From NCBI GenBank assembly GCA_002099365.1, contig MSED01000001.1, positions 2,914,001 through 2,978,000 of the forward strand: a DNA stretch of 64,000 nt. Direction: 5' to 3'. Within the stretch, counting starts at the first letter, position 1, and each line of letters begins with the position of its first letter. The stretch is from Phialophora verrucosa. Lineage: Eukaryota; Ascomycota; Eurotiomycetes; Chaetothyriales; Herpotrichiellaceae. The position numbers were made by a program, and so were the translations under genes. Below the pieces are notes generated by a model. The model did not search any database. It worked only from the letters and a program-made list of their open reading frames with translations, and was not told where the DNA came from. Positions 10,576-21,654 of the stretch are shown piece by piece.

Positions 10576-11495
10576 ATGTTTGAATCCGATGGGTGGTGGC
10601 CGTCCGGAGGGAGCCAGACATATGAGTACAGACCTGTCGACTGGGACGACGACAAGGAGGAAGCATTCAACAACGAGAGCGCGTCGCCCACAAGGCGACA
10701 CCAAACGCGTTCTCGTATCTCAGCAATCACGTTGAAAGCGCTGTACATGGCAATGCTGGTCGGCAGCATCACCTTGTCTTTCATTGTTGGCAGAGCATTC
10801 GAGGAACGGCAGCACCGAACAGAAGATGGCACAGCCGGAATATTGCAACGTGAGAATCTTGAAGATGCGATGCCAATGGCAATCGACCAAGGACGAAAAA
10901 CGAAACTAGAGCTCTAACGTGGAAGCAGTACGGACCCTCCCTGTTCAGCTGGAATATAACGCCACGTTCGGCGACGCTCCCACCACCATCACCGAAGCAG
11001 CATGGGACAATCTCCTACCTGTGCAAGGTGGCTTCTTCCAGCACCCTACCATAGCGCCTGCTCGCTCCGATTTTGCTGTCTTCCACCAGTTACATTGCCT
11101 GGTAGGTGGATTGGAATCACGCCACCACCATTCCAAAACATACACGGACGCCCAACTAATCGAGAAATGTCAAATAGAATGGCATCCGCCAGGCCTTCTG
11201 GTTCACCCATGACGCGGTCATCCAAGGCCGCCGCATCACCGACGCAGATTTCCCGGACATGATCTCCCCAAGGCATATGAGCCACTGCATCGACTTGCTC
11301 CGCCAGTCACTCATGTGCCAGCCAGATTTGACAGTCGAAGTCAAGGACGAGCTCGGCGGTGTCACGGGATTCGGCACAGTCCATCAGTGTAGGGACTGGG
11401 GCCAGTTCATGGAGTGGATGGAAGAGTGGGAGACGTACGGGCAGACGGAGCCGTATGTTGCCGCAGAGCATCATCATCAGCATCATCCGCAGTAG
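10576..11495 (+). CDS. UstYa-family (DUF3328) oxidase, classical type, copy 3
   Basis: UstYa-type membrane oxidase of 255 residues. Exons are 10576-10849, 10926-11101 and 11178-11495; the second acceptor could also be three bases further on. The membrane span is about 51-72. The segment YNATFGDAPTTITEAAWDNL and the motifs HQLHC (145-149) and HMSHC (183-187) followed by IDLLRQSLMC are typical of the classical UstYa type. The third exon follows a branch-point-like CTAAT and begins in phase, restoring NGIRQAFW. The tail is histidine-rich, encoded by CAT/CAC repeats. It lies downstream of copy 2 in the same direction. Reaction and substrate are not known. Confidence 0.87.
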
Positions 11496-11964
11496 CGGTA
11501 GCCCTAGCTTTAGCAGCAGAAGCTGCAGCATGATGGTGATGTCTGAATGTACGCATGAGTGAGCAAGACACTTGCTTGATTGAACGCGCAGTGGCATGGT
11601 CTATAGTCACTTTGAGATTCAGATGTTCCCTACTGCCCAGGGCGGGAAAACACGGGAAGAGTAGTAAAGTTTGCATGGCACCGTATGTCCATATTCTTGT
11701 AGCGTAAAAAAATGTTTCAAAGCTCTTATGGCCCAGATGGCTGAGAAGCTCTATATTCCTGCTCTCGGCTCGACCGAGTATACTCACAATCGACAACGTT
11801 AACACTAAGTGCGACTGCCTACAGGACTTACTCACCACACACACTCACACTCACTTATAGTGGGCTCAAAGATGAATCTCGATCTCAATCTCAATCTCAA
11901 TCTCAATCTCAATCTCAATCTCAATCTCAATCTCAATATCAATCTCAATCTCGGTCCCCTGGGC
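11496..11964. other. intergenic, convergent UstYa genes 3 and 4
   Basis: Terminator region for two convergent genes. Apart from the hexanucleotide array at 11875-11952, nothing gene-like is seen. Confidence 0.5.
11875..11952. repeat. hexanucleotide microsatellite (AATCTC)13
   Basis: Thirteen tandem AATCTC units with two variants (GATCTC and AATATC). The array ends 12 bases from the stop codon of the minus-strand UstYa-like gene, so it would be in its 3' untranslated region. Read forward it encodes an alternating Leu-Asn stretch, which I treat as an artefact of the repeat. Confidence 0.9.
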
Positions 11965-12804
11965 CTAGCAACTATTAAACCCAATCCCAATGACAGCATG
12001 CAACTCGCGCCTATCCAGGGGGTCGATCCCCTCCTCCAACCTCTTCAGCAGACTTTGCGTGCAATGCAGCGAATGCGGCACCGCACTATCCATCATGCCT
12101 CGCTCCGTGAACCGCCCTTTACCCTCCAAGATGCGCTCGATCCGCCTCATCCAGAAGATACAATGCCCGAGATGCTCCTCCTGGGTCGTGTGGGCCAGCG
12201 ATCCCGCCCGGAAGGACATGGCTTCGACGTCGGAGATGCGGACGGTGGCGTTCCTGTCGATGAAGAACGGGAAGGCGCCGAACCGGCGCGTGGGACTGCC
12301 GGTCCAGGCGCGGAACTCGGCGTCCGTGTCGCGCTCGTAGCAGGCCGACGGGGTCCAGCTGTAGCTGAGGAGGTCGAACGTGCAGTTGTTGGCGCGCGCC
12401 GAGGCGAGCGAGTTTCCGCAGTTGAGGCCCAGCGCGGGCGGTTTGAGAGGTAGGTGAGCCGCGGGCGGAATTGGTTGTGCTGTCGATGTGCTGAATATGA
12501 GGCCGAGCATGAGGAGCGTGGCGGTGATGACGGAGGTGGAGAGGAGACAGATCTTTGTGCCGTGATGTTTTCCCCCTGGACTCGAGCGCTTGAGTGGAAT
12601 TAGGTGCCTTTGCTCTTCGGTACCCGAGTCCTTCTCGTCGCTTTGGGGGACGGCGCTCTCCTCGTCGCTGTCTGTTGGGACGTCGCTGCTGGTGGCGAGT
12701 CTGTCATATTTGCTCTGGAGTGGTCTGTTCTCGGGCGCGTCCCGGCCCTTGAAGAGGAGGTTGCGGGGGATAACGTCCCTGAGATACCGTATTGTTTCTG
12801 CCAT
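11965..12804 (-). CDS. UstYa-like oxidase, cysteine-rich type, copy 4
   Basis: Intronless, 279 residues. A long polar and acidic N-terminus precedes one membrane span (about 84-106). Then follow LNCGNSLASARANNC (127-141) and YSWTPSACYERD, the same pattern as in copy 2. The motifs HLGHC (211-215) and HSLHC (244-248) form the UstYa-like pair. The protein ends shortly after a final cysteine. It is the only UstYa member on the minus strand and shares a divergent promoter with copy 5. Copies 2 and 4 lack the LRQxLMC tail of the classical members, so they may act at another step or pair with a classical partner, as some UstYa proteins do. The function is inferred from motifs. Confidence 0.78.
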   Translation of the reverse strand: MAETIRYLRDVIPRNLLFKGRDAPENRPLQSKYDRLATSSDVPTDSDEESAVPQSDEKDSGTEEQRHLIPLKRSSPGGKHHGTKICLLSTSVITATLLMLGLIFSTSTAQPIPPAAHLPLKPPALGLNCGNSLASARANNCTFDLLSYSWTPSACYERDTDAEFRAWTGSPTRRFGAFPFFIDRNATVRISDVEAMSFRAGSLAHTTQEEHLGHCIFWMRRIERILEGKGRFTERGMMDSAVPHSLHCTQSLLKRLEEGIDPLDRRELHAVIGIGFNSC

Positions 12805-13556
12805 TTGGGTTCAATCATCACGGTGGGTTGGGCTCTTTCAAGAATGGAATGATAGTTGATGTGTTGGTGTTGGTGTTCATGTTAGTGCTTGTCGAGGCGG
12901 CGAAGCCCCTGGGCGTCTTGACAGAGGCATCATCGGAAATACGCGCACAATCACCCACCCTGGCACAGTATTGCGATGGATCCCTAGGATGAAGTCATCC
13001 AAGCTTACACATTGCGCGATGCAGACCAGACAGACGTAGGACGAATATGCATGCGCACTTGTACGCATGAACCTGACCATTTTCCGAGTTGGTTATGGGA
13101 TCAGCGAGGCTGCAAGATGACCGCGCTAATGGCGCAAGGTCAGCCTTGCATTTCGATTATCGAATCCAATGGCCAAATATGGTAAATTAAAGAGCGCGTA
13201 ATTGTCTGGCGACTGGGGGGATGTCGTTCGTGAGACGCATGATGCCTGTGACTGCGCGGCAGGACCCCCGGTATCCTATTGTATCTGACGTCTGCTTAGA
13301 CTGTGTAGGTAGTGACTCGGCAACTTTGACGTATGTACTGTAGCAAGCCGGAGGATCCTTGCCGGTCTCTGCTTAGTTCCAGCTAGACGTCCCAGTTCTG
13401 ATGATGCGATTGAACGTGGTGTTCATCTTCCAGAGCGGTCCTTGTTCTGAGAATCGAACGGTGTTGTGCGTTCCTGGTTGGAAATAGTCGCTGCTCGTGA
13501 AAACTGTGCCAGCTCTGCTTCAACGTGAGCTTATTAGGTGGCCATATACTGCCAGC
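12805..13556. other. divergent promoter region, UstYa copies 4 and 5
   Basis: About 750 bases between divergent starts. It holds one small frame with a signal-peptide-like start (see 12849-12992). No other structure was seen. Confidence 0.5.
12849..12992 (+). other. possible small secreted peptide, 47 codons
   Basis: A frame from ATG at 12849 encodes 47 residues. It opens with a hydrophobic core (MIVDVLVLVFMLVLVEA) like a signal peptide, then a short polar tail with one cysteine (LAQYCDGSLG). It has no repeated core and no Lys-Arg Kex2 sites, unlike known dikaritin precursors. The hydrophobic part comes from a GTGTTGGTGTTG-like simple stretch, so it may be chance. I list it because a precursor for the five UstYa oxidases is missing. 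Confidence 0.15.
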
Positions 13557-14688
13557 ATGCCGTCAGTCCAGCATGTCAAGTATGAGAAGCTGGAGGCAGG
13601 AATGAACGATCTGGAGAACGCGGCGCTTGACGAGCAGCAAATAGAAGGCACGTCACGGCGCTTATTGTGGCAACAACACAATCCGTTAACGAAGCTCGGT
13701 TTCGCTGTCCGGTGTGTCCTGGGCTTCTTTTTCGTTCTGACACTACTCAATATCGGATTCTTGCTCGGTGACAGATTGATCGGAACGACGTGCGACGCAA
13801 GGAAACCTGAAGCGACATCATCGGCGGATATAATCTGGAGTGAGTCCGTTCGAGGGAACTGTCGTCTTGGAAGATGACGGATATCTAACGGAAAATTCAC
13901 ATCTCAGGAAGTAGCCTTCAAAGCCTTACTGTCTCCAAGGCCCAAAGACTCGATGCCACTCTGTACAATAGGAACAAGTATCGAGGTCCTCCAAGTCCGG
14001 AAATCGATGCGCAATGGGACCGATTTACCACGAATCGTAAGTGAAAGGATATCCAAATTATTGTCGTTCCTCCGTTGATGCAGGTCCAGCTTGGATGGTT
14101 GAGACAGCAGCGGTTCTGAATGTCTCCCGAGCAGAGATCTTCAGGTCTGGAAACACTGCTGCCTTGGAGACAGTGGTGGAACTTGACGAAGAGAACGGAG
14201 GCGGGTACATGGGAACGTTGGAAGTTTTCCATCAGTTGCATTGCCTGGTGAGTGGTGGGACGGACCAGATCATATACCGGCCCAATGAAGGTCTCCGCTG
14301 ACACATTGACAAGAACGTTCTACGGAAATGGACTTACTGGGACTACTATGTCGATACTGATCCTTTCTTCCAAACCCGGCCTGACCATCGTCGCGAGCAT
14401 GCAGACCACTGTATAGACGTGCTTCGTCAGGCACTCATGTGCAGAAGTGACTTGGGTCTCATCCTATTTCACTGGGTCAAAGGCATTCAAATCCCATCGC
14501 CGGATTTCAACACCCTTGTAAGTCAATACACTTCCAGCCCGCGACCTCAAAATGCTGACGAACCCTGCTTGCAGCACCAATGTCACGACCCTGAGGCCGT
14601 ACTTGCATGGGCACAAGAGAACAAAGCTCCGATACAGCACTCTATTGTCAAAGCCACGGGCGCGACAGAAGCAGAGCATCCTTTCTGA
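13557..14688 (+). CDS. UstYa-family (DUF3328) oxidase, classical type, copy 5
   Basis: UstYa-type oxidase of 297 residues. Exons are 13557-13839, 13908-14036, 14084-14247, 14314-14517 and 14575-14688, all in phase. The membrane span is about 48-71. The middle has the family segment KYRGPPSPEIDAQWDRF. The motifs HQLHC (187-191) and HADHC (221-225) followed by IDVLRQALMC, then FHW and HQCHDPEAVLAWA, are textbook for the classical type. The start is the first ATG in frame. It is the most intron-rich of the five and the last gene before the housekeeping gene CCT1, so it probably marks the right cluster border. Confidence 0.88.
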
Positions 14689-15311
14689 GGGGCCTTACTT
14701 CAATGGGAGAACATTGAAGTGGACGTCCAGAGAGCCTGAATGGTCGTCAACCGCTTTAAAGGGTCATTGGATTTAAACCGGAGCAGGAGTCGAGCCTGAG
14801 CAATCGGTATTTGGAAAAGAAGTTACCATTCTAAGCCAGGGGTTAGACTTCTGAGTATCGTTCATATTAATTGCCCTGATCATTTTTATTTTACCTCAGA
14901 GGTAGCGGCCTGACAGTCCGAAGGCAAATGTTCTTTGCATAAGCCATGGTTGGTTTGTGAATACTTCCGGAAGGATTTACACGGATAGCTGCAATCGCGG
15001 GAAGGGCGAAGACAAGCCGAGACGAACACGACAAATCTTGTACTGGCAACTGTGAGTCTATGATGGTACATGTAGGTAACAAGCCTTGGAGTCCTGAGCA
15101 AGGAGAAAGATCCAGTTGAAAAAGGAAAGACTGCAAACATGCCAAGGCTCTACTGATCTGGGTCACGTGATGATAAGTTTCTCGAATTGCATCCTCCCAC
15201 CAAGGCGCGTCGCCGTAGCCGCGACGATCAGGATATTTTTCTAACCCATCCGCCAACGACATATTGTCGCCTCTAACCTGAGTAGCTACCACATTTGAGG
15301 ACACTTTCGCT
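14689..15311. other. intergenic, cluster edge to CCT1
   Basis: No gene seen. It should contain the terminator of UstYa copy 5 and the promoter of CCT1; no distinctive boxes noted. Confidence 0.5.
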
Positions 15312-17018
15312 ATGGCTGGCATCTTCGAGGGACCGCGCAATGCTGGGACTCTATTTCTTGGGGGAACAAAGCTCAGTGGGCAAGACATCCGAGACCAAAA
15401 CGTTCTCGCAACGCAGGCAATCGCCAATGTGGTCAGGACCTCGTTTGGGCCTTCGGGTCTGGACAAGATGATGGTCGATGATATTGGTGATGTTACAGTC
15501 ACCAACGACGGCGCTACGATCCTCAGTCTCCTCGACGTTGAGCATCCGGCCGGCAAGATTTTGGTTGATTTGGCGCAGCAGCAGGACAGAGAAGTCGGAG
15601 ATGGCACCACGTCTGTCGTGCTTGTCGCTGCAGAACTCCTCCGACGAGCGAACGAACTTATGAAGAATCGGATACACCCCACCGTCATCATTACTGGTTA
15701 CCGTCTGGCCCTGCGCGAAGCGGTCAAATACATGCAAGAGAATATTAGCACAAAGGTCGAATCACTTGGAAGGGAAAGCCTGATAAACATCGCAAAAACG
15801 TCAATGTCGAGTAAAATCATTGGCTCAGATGCAGACTTCTTCGCCAATATGGTGGTCGATGCCATGCAGGCGGTAAAATCCGTCAACCAGCAGAAGAATG
15901 AAATCAAATACCCTGTCAAAGCCGTCAACATCCTCAAAGCACATGGCAAGAGCGCAACCGAATCAATCCTGGTCAAGGGCTATGCATTGAACTGCACAGT
16001 GGCATCACAGGCCATGAAGACGAGGATCACAGATGCAAGGATTGCCTGCCTTGACATGAATTTGCAAAAGGAACGGATGAAACTCGGAGTCCAGATCACC
16101 GTCGAAGACCCTCAGCAGCTGGAAAAGATTCGCGAGCGAGAAGCCGGCATTGTTCTAGAAAGAGTAGACATGATACTCAAGGCTGGTGCCAATGTGGTAC
16201 TGACCACCAAGGGGATCGACGACTTGGTGCTCAAACTCTTTGTGGAACGTGGCTGCATGGGTGTCAGAAGATGTAAGAAAGAAGATTTGAGGCGGATCGC
16301 AAAGGCCACCGGGGCTACCCTGATTAGCACGCTGTCCGACCTCAATGGAGATGAGAAGTTTGAGAAGGAGTATCTTGGTCACGCCGAGGAAGTGGTTCAA
16401 GAACGGATATCAGATGATGAGTGCATTCTGGTGAAAGGAACCAAGGCTTTCTCGTCGGCATCGATCATCCTTCGAGGCTCCAACGACTACCAGCTCGATG
16501 AGATGGAGCGGTCAGTGCATGACTCGCTGTCTGCGGTCAAGCGGACTCTGGAGTCTGGCAGCATCGTACCCGGTGGTGGCGCCGTCGAAACCGCGCTATC
16601 TATTTACCTCGAAGAATTCGCCATGACCGTTTCCTCTCGCGAACAGCTGGCGATCGGAGAATTCTCCCAATCTCTTCTGACTGTACCGAAAACACTGGCA
16701 GTTAATGCCGCGAAAGATGCTTCCGACTTAGTGGCTCAGCTACGTGTGCGGCACGCGTTGAGTCAGAGAGTCCAGGAAGGCGAAGCCAATGAAAGAGAAA
16801 AGGATATTGCGAAGAAGCGACAATACAAGAACTATGGTCTGGATTTGATGCGAGGCAAGGTGGTGGACGTCGTGAAGATGGGTGTCCTGGAGCCAAGCAT
16901 GAGCAAAGTCAAGCAACTCAAAAGCGCTGTCGAAGCCTGTATCTCCATTATGAGGATAGACACGCTGATCAAGCTCGATCCTCCAGAGCAACGAGAGGAC
17001 GATGGCCATGGGCATTGA
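15312..17018 (+). CDS. CCT1: TCP-1 alpha subunit of the CCT chaperonin
   Basis: Alpha subunit of the cytosolic CCT/TRiC ring, which folds actin, tubulin and other proteins with ATP. One uninterrupted frame of 568 residues, the normal CCT1 length (about 550-570). Group II chaperonin signatures are present: [11 protein letters not shown] (44-54), VTNDGATIL (63-71), GDGTTSVV (96-103) and [12 protein letters not shown] in the second equatorial part, plus an [14 protein letters not shown] segment. The ATG follows CGCT and starts the conserved N-terminus. It is a universal housekeeping gene beside the UstYa cluster. Absence of introns is unusual next to its intron-rich neighbours. Confidence 0.97.
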   Translation: MAGIFEGPRNAGTLFLGGTKLSGQDIRDQNVLATQAIANVVRTSFGPSGLDKMMVDDIGDVTVTNDGATILSLLDVEHPAGKILVDLAQQQDREVGDGTTSVVLVAAELLRRANELMKNRIHPTVIITGYRLALREAVKYMQENISTKVESLGRESLINIAKTSMSSKIIGSDADFFANMVVDAMQAVKSVNQQKNEIKYPVKAVNILKAHGKSATESILVKGYALNCTVASQAMKTRITDARIACLDMNLQKERMKLGVQITVEDPQQLEKIREREAGIVLERVDMILKAGANVVLTTKGIDDLVLKLFVERGCMGVRRCKKEDLRRIAKATGATLISTLSDLNGDEKFEKEYLGHAEEVVQERISDDECILVKGTKAFSSASIILRGSNDYQLDEMERSVHDSLSAVKRTLESGSIVPGGGAVETALSIYLEEFAMTVSSREQLAIGEFSQSLLTVPKTLAVNAAKDASDLVAQLRVRHALSQRVQEGEANEREKDIAKKRQYKNYGLDLMRGKVVDVVKMGVLEPSMSKVKQLKSAVEACISIMRIDTLIKLDPPEQREDDGHGH

Positions 17019-19489
17019 AGAGAGAAAAGGTCATCCTGCAGAGCTCAAGAAGGGATTAAGCCATGAGAGGTGCCACGAATAGCAGCAGACCTTATCATCG
17101 ACCTGCATCAGACGTTGAATTCCTCCAATCCGATCGTCTCTGCGGATGTAAGGGTGCTGGAGAAAGTTCCGACGCAGCCATTGCGAGCATGCTTGAGCTT
17201 AGGAAGTTGACCTACGCAGACAACCACGAAGCCACAGCTCGAAGCATGTCGTGTGGTGGAGCTAAGGATCCTCTACCGAAGAGGTTCAACGGTGGTCAGG
17301 AATGATGTCGATGACTGATGAACAATGTGGCAATGGTGAAAGAGCGCGTTGCCGGTGAACAAACCGATCGAAAGGGAGCCGAAAGCAAGCCAGTAGAGTT
17401 AGATTAGCAGCCCTCCCCTGGACTTGAAGTAGCTGATAGTTCATGATGCCGACGATGCCCGATGTTGAGTAATTGTCCGCTTTCAACCTCCGGGCTATAC
17501 TTCGAGGGCAACCTTGTCCTATATCGACAGCCCTCAGCTAAAGTATCCATGAAACCCTCTTTCAGAAGTGCAAGACCTATTAGGCTTTCACGTGCGACTG
17601 AGGATCCATAAAGGACCTGCTAGGGGCGAACGTGAGGTGGATATAAAAGCAGCAGGGCTAGGGTTCACCTTCTTAACCTGCACCTCGTACACATACTGTG
17701 TAGGCCTTGGCGGCGTCTTTACAGACCCTCGGGCAACCTTCCCAGTCACAAGATCTTCCATTCAAATAGGATACTGTCAGATAATTCTGAGACAATCAAC
17801 ACACTCAAGTTGACGGCAGAGATATTGCATACGCACACTCATGGCTGCAGTCTCAATGCGCGGTTCCAGGCGGATTTCTCCTCTCCTCCTTATGTCTTCA
17901 TATCTAAAAATCTCAACTCATACCACTGGCCGTGTTACTTGCACTTGCCAAACAACTCGTACCCATGGCCACGTCCAGTCGCATGCGAGATGGGCAACGT
18001 CTCAGAGGGATCCATAACAGCTGAGAACGATTGCACTGTCGACGTCTTTTCGGTGCGATGCTCAATCGCTGCAGTCATATTAGTCTTACCGAGCATAGTG
18101 CGATCTCTTCTTCCGGAGATCAATGCCAGATGAGCATGTGTGGTCCGTGGAACCACCGACCCTTCCTGTGCGGACCCTTCGGTCAGATGCACTACCAACA
18201 TATGAAGCAAGAATCCTCTAGCATCCACTGGCAGGAACGCGGCAAAGCTCCCAAAGGCCTTCAAAAATGGCTCAAACGGTACCTTCGTGTTGCTGTGCGT
18301 GGCAATTAATTGGCACGGAATTGCCCTGCCGAGAAAGGCGTAGTCAACGAAACGTGCGATACGCCCAATCTGTTCGTCGAGGCCAGCCAACGAGCTCAAT
18401 GTCGATATTCACTTTTGTGATGGCAGATGCAACGGCACAGCAGCATCCAAAACCGAAGAGAAGGGTCGTGTCCTGTATGACTTCCCTCAGCGATGGATAA
18501 CCCATGCATCAGACCACGAGGGATTTGGTGGACCAACAGCGTAATGCACATTCTTTTGCACCCAGACCTCCAGGTTCGATCGAATCCAGAGTACGGCGTC
18601 GCTTTAGGTTCTTGATCCGGGCTGAAGTGGCTTTCGTTGAACGGTGCGAGCACTACCAGCGCCAGGAAACCATGCGGACAGGCTGCTCGACAAGAGAGAT
18701 TGGCGTCTGGCACCTTGCATCATTTCTCCAATCTCCTCATCGAGGAACACGGCAACCATTCGACGAGCAATATCAAGCATCGCTGCGAGGAGATGGACTC
18801 CTACGAGTCGGTGGCATTGATGTCTACTGCATGAGACACACGATACAGCCTGCGCTTCCGCATGGCGTTCTCCTGGCAGCTCAAGTCTATCGGCTGCGGA
18901 TATCGACACCTTCTCTCCACCTCGGATGCTCAACAGGTACGTAGAAAGGCGGTCAGCATTTGTTTTCACAGAGAACAGCCGCCAACTTCGTCCATCATCT
19001 CTTTTCATAGTCGACGCTGTCGACTCACGCCGGACGAACTAGGCCAGCCCGCGATTCCAAAAAGTGTTGGTATTGAAGCACGAGAAGGGGTATTCCAACC
19101 GCAGCTTCGGGAGCTCTGGAAGTTCAAAAAGAGCGGGCATGGTCGGGCAGCCTCAGCAGCCAAGGTCATCTGATGATGAGTGTCGGCATGGAGACACCTT
19201 ACCAACGCTAGATTAGTCACCGTGTGTCAGCGGCCAATCAGACGCCGAGGTCTATCTCTTGAGAGGGAGTCCCGGCCGCAGCACAGCATCTTCCATGCTC
19301 TTCACATCCAATCTGTGATGGGAATTCTCGGTTCTTCCTTGACAAGACCTTACGCAACGATCCGGCGGCGGAGTTACATATGATTCAATGCTGAATATAG
19401 GAACGGCCTAAGCACCCCGTGGGTAGCGATCGACACGAATTCGGGCTTGACCGACGGATGATACACATCCTGTCCTCTTTCTTCCCTCC
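17019..19489. other. gene-poor 2.5 kb between CCT1 and TPR-like gene
   Basis: No recognisable gene. Overlapping frames on both strands at 17935-19008 (for example minus 17935-18399, 154 codons) have no family features. A TATAAA box at about 17642 is followed by a short plus frame starting ATG at 17841 (58 codons), without a signal peptide. It could be the remains of an old gene. Confidence 0.5.
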
Positions 19490-21415
19490 ATGTCTAAAGT
19501 CCCTGAGGACGCTCATGATGGGTTGTTATCTGGCTCGAAACCATTGCCGGACATGCAGTCTGCCCTCGATTACTGGCTTAAAACTCGGTTGTCGGCCTCA
19601 ACGAGCCAGGCTTCCAGTGCTTCGGGAGAGAATATCGCTCCGTCAAGACTGCCACGCAGCCAAGCAAGCAATACTTTAGATGTAGATAGATCGACCTTCT
19701 ATCCAAACCTGACAGTGCTCGAAGGAGACCCTCTGCGACCACCAGTCATCCTTACTCAACTGCGAACACCTGACAACCAACCACTGCAACCTGATATCGT
19801 GCTTCGCTCGAAGAGGCCTGCTGCGAAACCATTAGGCGATCTTGGTGCGTCTCAAGTGGACCAAATTGTGTTCACCCGGGCTCAACAGGATAGGCTAGGC
19901 AGAGGACTCGACAGCAGGCCTTTATACATTGAGCTGCCTGCCCTTCGGCAAATCGTCCTTGACGCAAGCCCGGCCGGCACCAAACACACGATTGTCGAAC
20001 CAGAGCCTCACGAGCAGGGTCAATCACATTCTAGGCGGACTAATCTTGAATTGTTGCTGAACTCGCCTCCCCCGTCAATACCCAGTCTTGAACATGCGGC
20101 ATACCTGCATCCAGGGACAGCCGAGGTCGGTTCAGTAAGCAGCCCACCAAAGAAGGACGAGCACAACGAGTCGGAACTTGCCGAGACGTCTGCGGCTTCG
20201 GCCAATATCAAAAGGAAAAGAAGCCCGCGGCCAATATCACCAGTGCCTAGGACGACGAAGACAAACCAAAGACCAGGGCGAAAATACGAGAACCAGTGGC
20301 GCGTCGGTCAAGCGCCACCCGTGGGGCTCAGAGACTCGAAAGAGCAAACAAATTTCGACCGGGTCCTGGCTGCTGTTTCTCATTACTACCAAGGTAACGC
20401 GGACGGTACTTGGAAGATCGCCCTCCATCACAATGCTGCGGAGTACGATGGAAAGGGACTGACGGAAGCCATTGGAGCGTCGGTCATCATGGCCGCCGGT
20501 CTGATAGCGGCCGGTCAGGCTCAAAATGCGATCCAAATCCTGAACAGGACACTTCCGCTCGCCGAGGTCATGTTGCTTAGCCAGCACCCCCAAGTTTGCT
20601 ATTGGCTGACCGAGGTGAGCATGGATACATCTCAGACAGTGGCGGGAAGCGTCCGACGAGCTGTCAAGGCTGAATTCGCACCACTTGCTTGCAAGCTGTT
20701 GGGATCAGACCATCCGATCTCTCTCGTTCTCAGGACGCCTTTGACGACGGATCAGCAAGTCCGGATGCGGAGAGAAGGCCAGGCCGTGGCACACGATTAC
20801 CATGTCCGGACATTCGGCAAGTATTCCTTCCAGACGATGGCTCACCAATGGTACTGGGGTCGGATAACCGCGGCGTCAGGGCAGTTTGGTGAGGCAATTC
20901 GGCTCCTCAAGGACTTGACCCAGGACTGGGAACACTTGTACTCCACCCCGAACACGGCCGTGGCGGTTATATCGCTCGTTGAGCAAGCCCGGGTGATGGT
21001 GGCCTCCGGGGACGTAAGCATCATGGTGGAATGTCTCCTCAGCGACGCGCTTCGGCGGATTGATGTGCTTTATTCAGCACAGAGCGTAGAAATACCGGTC
21101 CTGGATGCGGCGGAACTACGACTGCGTGTGGGTGGGCTGATCTTCGCGCGGTTGGCAGCACTTCGAGCGCTCGGGCGAGTGCATGCCATGAGATTGAATC
21201 TTAGTGCTGCGATGCAGTGCTTTGAACAGGCGGCGACGATTGCCCAGGCGGAACTTACAGTGCAATCCTCGGTCCGGAAGCTCTGCGAGGCTGACCTCGA
21301 GGTCACCAGAATGATGGAGTTAGAACGGGCCATGGGGGTGTTGTGGGTCGAGGATCCCGCCAGCAGGCTTCCTCCCGTAAGCAGTATTATCTCTCTTATT
21401 CCAATTGAAACTTGA
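19490..21415 (+). CDS. hypothetical protein, TPR-like C-terminal half
   Basis: 641 residues, one exon as drawn. The first 270 residues are polar and probably disordered, with a basic stretch (NIKRKRSPRPISP) that could be a nuclear signal. From about residue 283 (NFDRVLAAVSHYYQG) the protein becomes helical, with AIGASVIMAAGLIAAGQAQN and similar TPR-like pairs. This arrangement resembles the C-terminal part of fungal Clr5-domain proteins, but no Clr5 domain is seen in the frame or just upstream. A GTAAGC at about 21378 near the end could be a splice donor, so the last 13 residues are uncertain. Function unknown. Confidence 0.7.
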   Translation: MSKVPEDAHDGLLSGSKPLPDMQSALDYWLKTRLSASTSQASSASGENIAPSRLPRSQASNTLDVDRSTFYPNLTVLEGDPLRPPVILTQLRTPDNQPLQPDIVLRSKRPAAKPLGDLGASQVDQIVFTRAQQDRLGRGLDSRPLYIELPALRQIVLDASPAGTKHTIVEPEPHEQGQSHSRRTNLELLLNSPPPSIPSLEHAAYLHPGTAEVGSVSSPPKKDEHNESELAETSAASANIKRKRSPRPISPVPRTTKTNQRPGRKYENQWRVGQAPPVGLRDSKEQTNFDRVLAAVSHYYQGNADGTWKIALHHNAAEYDGKGLTEAIGASVIMAAGLIAAGQAQNAIQILNRTLPLAEVMLLSQHPQVCYWLTEVSMDTSQTVAGSVRRAVKAEFAPLACKLLGSDHPISLVLRTPLTTDQQVRMRREGQAVAHDYHVRTFGKYSFQTMAHQWYWGRITAASGQFGEAIRLLKDLTQDWEHLYSTPNTAVAVISLVEQARVMVASGDVSIMVECLLSDALRRIDVLYSAQSVEIPVLDAAELRLRVGGLIFARLAALRALGRVHAMRLNLSAAMQCFEQAATIAQAELTVQSSVRKLCEADLEVTRMMELERAMGVLWVEDPASRLPPVSSIISLIPIET

Positions 21416-21654
21416 AGACCCTAGTTGAGCTGTCCAGAGTACATGTGACACGTCGAGAGCCCTGTTATCTTTCTAAAAATGGGTCGACATCTTACATGTT
21501 GGGGCGCGCCAAACGGACAAGGCTGAGAGCCAGCCTTGCGACAACCCCTCGCCACGCCGATTCTCCAACTGCGGGACATTTTCTTCATCATTCAGATCGG
21601 ATCAGATCTTGTCCCTTGACGACTCACCCCTCTACACCCCTTAGACTATTCACC

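Noticed and set aside
11809..12453. Plus-strand frame of 214 codons with Leu-Asn repeats, a possible repeat-type precursor
   Set aside because: The repeat is a hexanucleotide microsatellite, there is no signal peptide or Kex2 site, and the rest is the antisense of a clear UstYa-like gene.
17935..19008. Several overlapping minus and plus frames after CCT1
   Set aside because: None shows a family, and the frames conflict with each other; kept only as a gene-poor region.
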